Source: JBBKWG01 sp037968835 | GTDB lineage: Bacteria; Pseudomonadota; Alphaproteobacteria; Rhodobacterales; Rhodobacteraceae | Assembly (NCBI GenBank): GCA_037968835.1 | Contig: JBBKWG010000054.1 | Span: forward strand, 1 to 12,222 | Direction of reading: 5' to 3' | Length of the DNA stretch: 12,222 nucleotides | Shown: piece by piece, positions 1 to 8,279 of the stretch | How the letters are laid out: the number at the start of each line of letters is the position of its first letter | Position numbering within the stretch: the stretch's first letter is position 1 | Position numbers and translations under genes: made by a program | Notes under the pieces: model-generated | What the model was told of the DNA's origin: nothing | Seen by the model: only the letters and a program-made list of their open reading frames with translations | The model's database searches: none

Positions 1-2579
<2,579 letters not shown>

Positions 2580-2813
2580 AGGGGTTCTCACCTTTTCATC
2601 GTTCAGGGGTGCATAGACCGTCGGGGTCCGGCGATGCGCCCGTGAAACAGGGGGAAACGGATCAATACCTGGTGACCTTCCCACAGGTCACCTCCCGATC
2701 CGCTTACCGCTCCTTAGGAAAGGCTTTTCGCGAAAGCCCTTCCTGAGACGCGGGAAGCTGGCCCCGTTTCCAGGGCCAGCCATTGTCGGTTACGGCGGCC
2801 GAACCGCCGTGAT
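2580..2813 (-). promoter_or_regulatory. rplL-rpoB intergenic region with four hairpins
   Basis: No gene is seen in these 234 bases. Four inverted repeats stand in a row and would fold in the minus-strand mRNA: 2792-2798/2804-2810 (7 bp, ACGGCGG type), 2757-2764/2773-2780 (8 bp, GCTGGCCC type), 2713-2720 plus 2722-2727 pairing with 2733-2738 plus 2740-2747 (long stem with one mismatch), and 2671-2678/2685-2692 (8 bp, GGTGACCT type, 6-base loop). None is followed by a U-run in the direction of transcription, so they do not look like simple intrinsic terminators. In E. coli the same gap holds an attenuator and an RNase III processing site that set the ribosomal protein to RNA polymerase ratio. 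A similar attenuation or processing role is inferred from position and structure only. Confidence 0.6.
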
Positions 2814-3197
2814 TTACTTGAGCTCGACTTCGGCGCCTGCTGCTTCCAGCTTGCCCTTGATCGTCTCGGCCTCGGACTTGTCGACGCCTTCCTTGACGGC
2901 TTTGCCGCCGGCTTCAACCAGATCCTTGGCTTCTTTCAGGCCCAGACCCGTGATCGCGCGTACTTCCTTGATCACGTTGATTTTCTGAGGGCCAGCCGAC
3001 TTGAGGATGACGTCAAACTCCGTCTGCTCCTCAGCCGCACCGCCGGCAGCATCGCCACCAGCAGGACCAGCCATCATGACCGCGCCGCCAGCGGCGGGTT
3101 CGATGCCATATTCGTCTTTCAGGATTGTTTTGAGTTCCTGAGCTTCGAGAAGCGTGAGTCCCACGATCTCTTCAGCAAGTTTCTTCAGATCAGCCAT
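2814..3197 (-). CDS. rplL: 50S ribosomal protein L7/L12
   Basis: This is the ribosomal stalk protein. Dimers bind the C-terminal tail of L10 and recruit translation GTPases (EF-Tu, EF-G). The product is 127 residues, close to the usual 120-130. The N-terminal dimerisation part is residues 1-32, an Ala/Gly-rich hinge runs about 35-55, and the globular C-terminal domain runs about 58-127. The C-terminal domain carries the conserved TEFDVILKSAGPQKINVIKE stretch and the ITGLGLKEAKDLVE helix that contacts GTPases. The ATG start is preceded by a GGAAG ribosome binding site about 8 bases upstream. It follows rplJ after a 66-base gap and is cotranscribed with rplJ and rpoB. Confidence 0.98.
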   Translation of the reverse strand: MADLKKLAEEIVGLTLLEAQELKTILKDEYGIEPAAGGAVMMAGPAGGDAAGGAAEEQTEFDVILKSAGPQKINVIKEVRAITGLGLKEAKDLVEAGGKAVKEGVDKSEAETIKGKLEAAGAEVELK

Positions 3198-3263
3198 TTC
3201 TGTCTTCCGTTTCCTAAGATGTGTTCTAACGTCGAGGATTCAACCCCACGTCAGGTTCCCACG

Positions 3264-3782
3264 TCACGCGGCCACGCCGCGCTCCTCGATTGTCGAAAGG
3301 ATGCTCGCGATGTTCGAAGCAGGTGCGCCAATGGCCCCGGCGATGTTCGCGGCCGGTGCACCGATCTGCGACACGATCGAAGCGATAAGCTCCTCCCGCG
3401 ATGGCATCTCGGCAACGGCTTTGACACCAGCGGCGTCCAGTGCCGTCTCGCCCATAGCGCCGCCCAGGATCTCCAGCTTGGAGTTGGACTTTGCGTATTT
3501 GTCGATGACCCGGGCCGCAGCCGTTGGATCCTCGGAATAGGCAAGTACGGTCATACCCGTCAAAAGGTCGGCAATCGAAGAATTGGCCTTCCCTTCCAGG
3601 GCGATCTTGGCGAGCCTGTTCTTGGCGACACGAACGGATCCACCCGCTTCACGCATTTGCGCGCGCAGATCCTGCATCTCGGCAACCGTGAGACCTGCGT
3701 AGTGTGCAACCACAACAACGCCAGAGCTTTCGAAGATCTGGCCGAGTTCGTCGACCACTTTCTCTTTCTGGGCTCTATCCAC
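3264..3782 (-). CDS. rplJ: 50S ribosomal protein L10
   Basis: L10 anchors the L7/L12 stalk to 23S rRNA and, in complex with L12, represses its own mRNA in bacteria where this has been tested. The product is 172 residues, normal for the family. The N-terminal RNA-binding part includes VVVAHYAGLTVAEMQDLRAQ and VRVAKNRLAKIAL, and the C-terminal helix that docks L12 dimers includes APASNIASILSTIEERG. The start is GTG at 3782. No nearby ATG gives the full N-terminus, and a GGAG ribosome binding site lies 7 bases upstream. That site is inside a possible hairpin (see the leader entries). rplK and rplA are not directly upstream here; the next genes are on the other strand. Confidence 0.97.
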   Translation of the reverse strand: MDRAQKEKVVDELGQIFESSGVVVVAHYAGLTVAEMQDLRAQMREAGGSVRVAKNRLAKIALEGKANSSIADLLTGMTVLAYSEDPTAAARVIDKYAKSNSKLEILGGAMGETALDAAGVKAVAEMPSREELIASIVSQIGAPAANIAGAIGAPASNIASILSTIEERGVAA

Positions 3783-3789
3783 AGTTTCA

Positions 3790-3815
3790 CTCCAAGTTTG
3801 GAGGCGTGACCCTCC
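3790..3815 (-). promoter_or_regulatory. Alternative hairpins over the rplJ ribosome binding site
   Basis: In the minus-strand mRNA the order is GGAGG (3815-3811), CCTCC (3804-3800), then the rplJ ribosome binding site GGAG (3793-3790), 7 bases before the GTG start. The central CCTCC can pair with the upstream GGAGG (5 bp, 6-base loop), which frees the site. It can instead pair with the site itself (CTCCA/TGGAG, 5 bp, 4-base loop), which hides it. The two pairings use the same bases and exclude each other. The pairing options are read directly from the sequence; a regulatory role is inferred. Confidence 0.5.
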
Positions 3816-4013
3816 GGCTCAACATGCCGGGCAAGGTGCCCGACACACGGGTCCTTACGGGTCCGTCACAAATCGCCCCGGGGAGACCCCGGAATGCGTA
3901 TCGTTCTGTTCCCGTCTCGGGCAGGATTTACGAGTTCACACTCACCCACCGTCTCGGACGAATCGTCAGGGGGCTGCGCTGCCGCAACCCCCGGACGCGC
4001 GGTGTCTAGAGCG

Positions 4014-4044
4014 ATTCTAAAGGGATGTGAAGGGCAAAAGTCGG
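4014..4044 (-). promoter_or_regulatory. Candidate promoter of the rplJ operon
   Basis: On the minus strand a TAGAAT -10-like element (4019-4014) is preceded by CCGACT (4044-4039) at 19 bases, or CGACTT (4043-4038) at 18 bases. A second option just upstream is TTGCCA (4078-4073) with TGCAAT (4054-4049) at 18 bases. Either would give a leader of about 220-270 bases before rplJ. The matches are moderate and the choice between them is open. Confidence 0.35.
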
Positions 4045-4244
4045 GTTTATTGCATACACGGCGCATGCAGGTTGGCAAGTCCAAGGGTCAGGCGTGCGCC
4101 TGCTGGTTCTGTATCTTTGCTCGAAACCGCGTAGAGAATCCAGACCTAAAGGCCACAAGCATCCGATGTAGCAGGGATTAATCCAGCGTCACCGTGAAAT
4201 CATGCTAGGCGTTGATCAACTGTCACGACCTCGGGAGCACGGCG

Positions 4245-4739
4245 ATGATACTTGCGCAAGGTGGCTGCCTTTGCGGCAGCATCCGGTATGGCGTGACCTC
4301 GGCGCCAAGCAGGGTGACCGTCTGTCACTGTAAATTCTGCCAGCGCGCAACCGGCAGCGCCTACCTTGTCGAACCGATATTCGCGGCCAGTGACTTTGCA
4401 ATTCTGAAGGGCAAGCCGAAGAAATACGCCCATGTCTCGACCGGAAGCGGCAAAACCGTCTTCGTGCATTTCTGCGAGACCTGCGGCACGAAACTCAACC
4501 TGACCTTTGAACGGTTTGGCGACGTTGTCGGCGTCTATGGCGGCACATTCGACGACCCGAACTGGTTTGATCTGAACCCGCACAATTCCAAGCAGATATT
4601 CCTGAGCGTGGCGCGGCATGGCACGATCATTCCGCCCGGTATCGACACGTTCGCCGAACATGCGACCGACAACGACGGGACCCCGATAGCGCCTGAAGTT
4701 TATTCGAGTCCTCATACCATCGGTGGATCCCGGACATAG
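4245..4739 (+). CDS. GFA family (glutathione-dependent formaldehyde-activating-like) protein
   Basis: This is a small zinc-binding protein of the GFA/CENP-V family (PF04828), 164 residues. The founding member, Gfa, was proposed to promote the glutathione-formaldehyde reaction; most relatives have no tested function, so no reaction is assigned. The family cysteines are visible: C8 and C10 (GGCLCGSIRYG), C27, C29 and C32 (VCHCKFCQRATGS), and C77 and C80 (HFCETCGTKL). They form the usual paired zinc sites. The ATG at 4245 is chosen because it puts the first CxC at the expected distance and has GGGAG upstream; the frame extends 11 codons further to a TTG with no support. It lies on the plus strand, divergent from rplJ and 85 bases before a rhodanese gene. 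Confidence 0.88.
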   Translation: MILAQGGCLCGSIRYGVTSAPSRVTVCHCKFCQRATGSAYLVEPIFAASDFAILKGKPKKYAHVSTGSGKTVFVHFCETCGTKLNLTFERFGDVVGVYGGTFDDPNWFDLNPHNSKQIFLSVARHGTIIPPGIDTFAEHATDNDGTPIAPEVYSSPHTIGGSRT

Positions 4740-4824
4740 CCGCGGCGAAACTGTCGCTCCATTGCCCCAGGCTGCAATCCCTCTAGATCCCCTTCCAGAC
4801 CCCTCAAAACACAGGATCGAATAT

Positions 4825-5199
4825 ATGAAATCCGCTCAGAACTACCTCGACGAAGCCAATGCCAGCGTTCCCAAGATGTCCGTCGAAGATGGCATTGCCA
4901 AACACAAGGCGGGCGAAGCCCTGTTTATCGACGTGCGCGACAGTGCGGATATCGACAAGACCGGCACAATCGAAGGCGCCCTTCGTGTGCCGCGCGGCTT
5001 TATCGAGTTTGCCGCCGACGATGCGTCGCAGTATCACAAGAAGGAACTGAAGAAAGACGCCGAAATCATTCTCGTCTGCGGTGCGGGCGGTCAGGCAGCG
5101 CTGACCGGCAAGACCCTGAAAGAGATGGGCTTCCAGAACGTCTCGAACGTCGGCGGATTCCCGGCTTGGAAAGCGGCGGACGGTCCCTCTGAATCCTGA
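4825..5199 (+). CDS. Single-domain rhodanese-like sulfurtransferase
   Basis: The 124-residue product is one rhodanese domain (PF00581), a fold that moves sulfane sulfur on an active-site cysteine. Visible elements are LFIDVRD (residues 33-39), the GTIEGALRVPRG stretch (47-58), the catalytic loop VCGAGGQAA with Cys85, and the closing GGFPAWK motif (110-116). No signal peptide is seen, so it is probably cytoplasmic. The ATG at 4825 is chosen over an upstream GTG at 4723 that overlaps the GFA gene, because AGGA lies about 9 bases before it and the domain starts soon after. It may be cotranscribed with the GFA gene 85 bases upstream. It converges on moeA. The sulfur acceptor is unknown; FdhD in the neighbouring operon also handles sulfur, but a link is speculative. 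Confidence 0.9.
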   Translation: MKSAQNYLDEANASVPKMSVEDGIAKHKAGEALFIDVRDSADIDKTGTIEGALRVPRGFIEFAADDASQYHKKELKKDAEIILVCGAGGQAALTGKTLKEMGFQNVSNVGGFPAWKAADGPSES

Positions 5200-5222
5200 T
5201 CTGACCGCTTCTGACATCCTTG

Positions 5223-5278
5223 GGCGGGAAAATCCCCGCCGGAGGCATCTTTCCGCGATCCCAAGGGGTCGCGGATTT
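5223..5278 (+). terminator. Hairpin pair between rhodanese gene and moeA; likely terminator
   Basis: Two hairpins fill the 81-base convergent gap. The first is 5223-5228/5235-5240 (GGCGGG/CCCGCC, 6-base loop). The second is 5252-5261/5266-5275, a 10-bp stem with one G-T pair and a CAAG loop, followed on the plus strand by TTT. It best fits a weak intrinsic terminator for the rhodanese transcript. It could also stop moeA transcripts from the other side, though no U-run follows in that direction. Confidence 0.5.
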
Positions 5279-5280
5279 CC

Positions 5281-6543
5281 TCAGCGAAAACTGGAATAGG
5301 GCAGGTATCGGACCGGATCGCCGGGTCGGATGGTTTGCGACCCGTCGCCGATTTCGACCAATCCATCAGCCCAAGCCAGGCCCGAAATTCGCCCCGACCC
5401 TTCCGAGCCAAAGACCTCGGCTGCGCCCGCCGCATTGATACGTGCCCGCAGATATTCGCGCCGCCCCGGTTTCTTGTTCTTCTCGAACGCCGCCGGAACG
5501 GTGAATCCGACCGGTTCCCGCCACCCCTCGCCCGCCATCAGACCCATTGCCGGGCGCGCGAAAATCAGCGTGCAGACCAGTGCCGCCACCGGGTTTCCCG
5601 GAAGTCCGAACACCGGCACACCGTTCCAAACACCCAGCGCCAGCGGGCGTCCGGGCTTCAGCGCGATCCGCCAGTCCTGCCGGCTGCCCGCCTCGCCCAA
5701 AAGCGCCGAGACATGATCCTCGTCCCCCGCCGACGCCCCGCCCGAGGTCACGATCACGTCGACGTTGCGCGCAGCGTTGTCCAGAATGCCCCGCAGCGCG
5801 ACCCGGTTGTCGGGCGCATGTCCCAGATCCACGGGCTCGAACGCCCAGTCGGCGGCCAGCGCCAACAGCATCGGGCGATTGGCGTCAAAGGTGCGCGACG
5901 GATCGTCCGATGTCCCCGGCGCTACGATCTCGTCGCCGGTCGAAAGGACGCCGACCCGCAGACGCGTGAATACATCGACTTCGGTAATGCCGGTCGCCGC
6001 CAAAAGCGCCAATTCGGGCGGACCGATCCGCGTGCCCTTGCCCAGCGCCACGGACCCCGCCCCGACATCCTCGCCCGCCTTGCGGGTATTCGCGCCGCGT
6101 TTCACTGGCCCTCGAAACGCGATGCGGCTGGAATCGCAAGTCACGTCCTCTTCGAGAATGACGGTATCGACGCCTTCGGGCAGCAAGGCCCCGGTCAGGA
6201 TGCGAAGCGCCTGCCCCCCCGCCACGATGCCGGAAAAGGGTTCGCCGGCCGCAGCCCGACCCTCGGCCAGATGCAGCACCTGATCGCCCGCGCCCGTCGC
6301 AGCGTGGGCGAAACCATAGCCGTCCACCGCCGAATTCGCGCCGGGCGGGTTCGAGCGTTCTGCAATCGCGTCCTCAGCCAATATCCGCCCCTGCGCCGCC
6401 GACACCAAAACGATCTGGTGTCCTACAACCGGCCGCAAAGCCGCTTTCAACCGCCCCAGCGCCGCATCGACAGGAGTCCAGTCCACCCCGGCAGGCAGAG
6501 CAAAACAGTCGTTCGACAGCGGCGGTGGTTTCAAATCCGACAT
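5281..6543 (-). CDS. moeA: Molybdopterin molybdenumtransferase MoeA
   Basis: MoeA inserts molybdate into adenylylated molybdopterin to make Mo-molybdopterin in the cytoplasm. The product is 420 residues, typical length. Motifs seen are NSAVDGYGF (residues 70-78, with the conserved Asp74), GVLSTGDEI (198-206), VTSGGASAGDEDHV (265-278, the MoCF-binding motif), KPGRPLALGV (296-305) and VFGLPGNPVAAL (311-322). The ATG at 6543 gives the expected N-terminus. No clear ribosome binding site precedes it, which fits translation coupled to the small ORF that ends 13 bases inside moeA. It is the last gene of the fdhD-mobA-mobB operon. The moeA frame remains open for 32 codons upstream but has no ATG, GTG or TTG there. 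Confidence 0.96.
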   Translation of the reverse strand: MSDLKPPPLSNDCFALPAGVDWTPVDAALGRLKAALRPVVGHQIVLVSAAQGRILAEDAIAERSNPPGANSAVDGYGFAHAATGAGDQVLHLAEGRAAAGEPFSGIVAGGQALRILTGALLPEGVDTVILEEDVTCDSSRIAFRGPVKRGANTRKAGEDVGAGSVALGKGTRIGPPELALLAATGITEVDVFTRLRVGVLSTGDEIVAPGTSDDPSRTFDANRPMLLALAADWAFEPVDLGHAPDNRVALRGILDNAARNVDVIVTSGGASAGDEDHVSALLGEAGSRQDWRIALKPGRPLALGVWNGVPVFGLPGNPVAALVCTLIFARPAMGLMAGEGWREPVGFTVPAAFEKNKKPGRREYLRARINAAGAAEVFGSEGSGRISGLAWADGLVEIGDGSQTIRPGDPVRYLPYSSFR

Positions 6544-6650
6544 GCGGCGCTCGTCGATTCGGTCTCGCCCGGAACGCCGATACTCCAGCGCCCCTCGGGT
6601 TGATCGCTCATAAAGTTTCGGGCGGTCATCGTAAGACCATCAAACCGCAT
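6531..6650 (-). CDS. Small ORF bridging mobB and moeA (39 residues, unknown function)
   Basis: A 39-codon ORF starts at ATG 6650, sharing one base with the mobB stop (TGATG), and ends with TGA 13 bases inside moeA. It begins MRFDGLTMTARNFMSD and ends ESTSAACRI, with a single cysteine at position 37 and no membrane segment. No family is recognised. The case rests on context: all other junctions in this operon are stop/start overlaps, and without this ORF the mobB-moeA junction would be an isolated 106-base gap before a gene with no good ribosome binding site. About 64% of third positions are G or C. The moeA frame is also open over most of this stretch and would encode a basic peptide without a standard start, so the coding frame is not certain. 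Confidence 0.45.
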   Translation of the reverse strand: MRFDGLTMTARNFMSDQPEGRWSIGVPGETESTSAACRI

Positions 6651-7144
6651 CACAATCCCAACTCGCCCGAAATGAAATCGGCGATCGCCGTGGTGTCATC
6701 CAGATCGAATGTCGGGCGACCATCGACCGAGGCGCCGCTGTCGGAGGCTATGGCGCGGACCGTGGTGTCGTCTGGCGCGAGGAGCGGTTGGCCGGTTGCG
6801 GCGCGGTGCGCCTCGATCTTGGCGTGTTTGTCGCGTTTGTAGCCCTCGACCAGCACCAGATCGACGGGCGAGAGGCGCGCCAGAAGCAATTCCAGCGTCG
6901 GTTCGTCGTCACCGCGCAATTCATGCATCAATGCCCAGCGATTGCTGCTGGACAGCAGCACCTCGGTGGCGCCGGCGACGCGGTGGCGGTGGCTGTCCTT
7001 GCCGGGGTGATCTATGTCGAAGCGGTGGTGGGCATGTTTCAGCGTCGAGACCCGCAGTCCGCGCCCGGCGAACTCACCGACCAGACGCTCCATCAGCCCC
7101 GTCTTTCCCGAATTCTTCCAGCCGACAATCCCCCAGACCTTCAA
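6650..7144 (-). CDS. mobB: Molybdopterin-guanine dinucleotide biosynthesis protein MobB
   Basis: MobB is a small GTP-binding protein that assists MobA in forming the guanine-dinucleotide form of molybdenum cofactor; it helps but is not essential in E. coli. The product is 164 residues. The P-loop GWKNSGKT spans residues 8-15, a switch-like segment STLKHAHHRFDIDHPGKDS follows at 33-51, and VDLVLVEGYKRDKHAKIE is the conserved second motif (Walker B region). The start is TTG at 7144, overlapping the mobA stop in TTGA. No ATG or GTG upstream fits, the P-loop sits at the proper distance from this start, and GGAG lies about 10 bases upstream. It ends in TGATG with the small ORF. Confidence 0.93.
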   Translation of the reverse strand: MKVWGIVGWKNSGKTGLMERLVGEFAGRGLRVSTLKHAHHRFDIDHPGKDSHRHRVAGATEVLLSSSNRWALMHELRGDDEPTLELLLARLSPVDLVLVEGYKRDKHAKIEAHRAATGQPLLAPDDTTVRAIASDSGASVDGRPTFDLDDTTAIADFISGELGL

Positions 7145-7746
7145 CTGCCTCTCTCCAGATAGCTTTCGGCCAGGACCAGATCCTGCGGCGTGTTGACGTT
7201 GAAGAAAGGGTCGAATCCGGCAACCGGGAACTCGGCGACCGCGGTTCCGTGCTTGTCGGTCCAGAGCACGACTTTGCGCAATCCGCCCTCAAGCGCCGCC
7301 CAAAGGTCATCGCGAAGATCGACGGGCCACAATGCGAAGGTCGGGTGGCGGCCGTTTTCGGTGGCAGCCATGGCGATAGGCTGATCCTGCTCGATAGCCG
7401 CACTTCTCAGGCGCTCGGCCAGATCGGCTGGGAAGAACGGCGTGTCGGCGGCAGCGGTCAGAATGTGAGTTGCCCCCATCGCTGCCGCCCAGTCCATCCC
7501 GGCCAGGACACCGGCAAGCGGGCCGACGAAGCCGTCGATGGTGTCGGCCAGAACCGGCAGCTCGAATTTGGCGAAGCGGAACGGATCGCCGTTCGCGTTC
7601 AGCGCCAGATCGGCGACTTGTGGTTCAAGGCGGTCGATCACGTGTTGAAGGATTGTCGTCTCGCCAAGCTGCAACAGGCCCTTGTCACCGCCGCCCATGC
7701 GCCGCGCCTGACCGCCCGCCAGAATGACGCCAAGTGGTTCGTTCAT
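7141..7746 (-). CDS. mobA: Molybdenum cofactor guanylyltransferase MobA
   Basis: MobA transfers GMP from GTP to Mo-molybdopterin to give the MGD cofactor used by DMSO-reductase-family enzymes such as formate dehydrogenase. The product is 201 residues, normal length. The nucleotide-binding signature ILAGGQARRMGGGDKGLL is at residues 8-25. The metal-binding Asp is in AAADTPFFP (Asp101). The C-terminal FFNVNTPQDLVLAE motif is present. The ATG at 7746 is chosen because it overlaps the upstream stop as ATGA and has GGAGG 6 bases before it; a GTG four codons earlier falls on that ribosome binding site. Downstream, mobB overlaps it by four bases. Confidence 0.95.
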   Translation of the reverse strand: MNEPLGVILAGGQARRMGGGDKGLLQLGETTILQHVIDRLEPQVADLALNANGDPFRFAKFELPVLADTIDGFVGPLAGVLAGMDWAAAMGATHILTAAADTPFFPADLAERLRSAAIEQDQPIAMAATENGRHPTFALWPVDLRDDLWAALEGGLRKVVLWTDKHGTAVAEFPVAGFDPFFNVNTPQDLVLAESYLERGS

Positions 7747-8279
7747 TCGGCCCTCCACTCGTCTATGCGGGCCTTCGCGTCGTTGATCGACACGTCGTCC
7801 GGCAGGGTTCTTGCCGTCAGCGGGAAGATTCCACCGCTGAAACGAAGGATCACCATCTCATCGGCCAGAAGAACCTGATCGACCGCGCCCCAGGCGTGCT
7901 GAATCCGGCTGTCGCCATTCCGCATGGCAAGCCCCTTGTCCGATATCCTCACCTGCCAGTGGCGCACGCGGTTTACATCTTTCGAGAGTGCCTTCGTCGC
8001 GCGCCGTCCAATGTAGGAATACGCGATTGCAACGCCGATGATCGCGCCTGCAGCGCAAGCCATCCCGGCGAAGGTGAACATGGTCGCCCGGTCGATTTGA
8101 CCTGCGAGAATATCGCGAAGGATCAAGACGCCGAGGGCGACCGCAGTCAGGACCAGCGCACCGATTATGACGTTGATGCCGATGGATTTCTTCTCGAGGA
8201 TCGGAAACGACGCTTCGCCCGCCGCTATCATTTCGGCCTGATCGGGACTGTAGTCGAATTGCAGCGGTTCATAGGTCAC
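7743..8279 (-). CDS. Membrane protein of unknown function in the Mo-cofactor operon
   Basis: The 178-residue product has two predicted membrane helices, about residues 33-55 (INVIIGALVLTAVALGVLIL) and 66-89 (MFTFAGMACAAGAIIGVAIA), joined by a short loop. A cytoplasmic-looking domain of about 85 residues follows. That domain contains a beta-rich stretch, VRISDKGLAMRNGDSRIQHAW then MVILRFSGGIFPL, whose pattern resembles the C-terminal domain of YcxB-like proteins; this is an impression from pattern only. The GTG start at 8279 overlaps the fdhD stop in GTGA, with AAGGGG 7-8 bases upstream. The stop overlaps mobA in ATGA. Such tight coupling makes it a genuine member of the operon. No catalytic motif or metal ligand set is recognised and the function is unknown. 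Confidence 0.85.
   Translation of the reverse strand: MTYEPLQFDYSPDQAEMIAAGEASFPILEKKSIGINVIIGALVLTAVALGVLILRDILAGQIDRATMFTFAGMACAAGAIIGVAIAYSYIGRRATKALSKDVNRVRHWQVRISDKGLAMRNGDSRIQHAWGAVDQVLLADEMVILRFSGGIFPLTARTLPDDVSINDAKARIDEWRAE

Larger units (their letters stand above)
3783..4048 (-). promoter_or_regulatory. Long structured leader of rplJ (candidate L10 leader)
   Basis: Between rplJ and the divergent GFA gene lie 462 bases (3783-4244) without a convincing gene. The half next to rplJ is rich in structure. A 10-bp stem with a 4-base loop is at 3969-3978/3983-3992, a 6-bp GC stem with a 3-base loop at 3878-3883/3887-3892, and a 6-bp stem at 3828-3833/3837-3842. An 8-base direct repeat (ACGGGTCC on the plus strand) occurs at 3847-3854 and 3857-3864. 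Many bacterial rplJ mRNAs carry an L10 leader bound by the L10-L12 complex. This region sits exactly there, but the consensus was not matched base by base. The part beyond about 4050 towards the GFA gene shows nothing clear. Confidence 0.55.

Noticed and set aside
3894..4181. 95-codon plus-strand ORF in the rplJ-GFA gap
   Set aside because: It overlaps the hairpins of the rplJ leader and has no ribosome binding site or recognisable domain; codon use looks random. It is better explained as leader sequence.
4740..4824. Separate promoter for the rhodanese gene (TTGCCC, 16 bases, TAGATC)
   Set aside because: The -10 match is poor and cotranscription with the GFA gene is a simple alternative.
5335..6603. 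422-codon plus-strand ORF
   Set aside because: It is antisense to moeA and to the small bridging ORF. The product is Arg/Pro/Gln-rich with no recognisable domain.
6709..7878. 389-codon plus-strand ORF
   Set aside because: It is a shadow of mobB, mobA and the membrane protein gene, with low-complexity Arg-rich content and no ribosome binding site.
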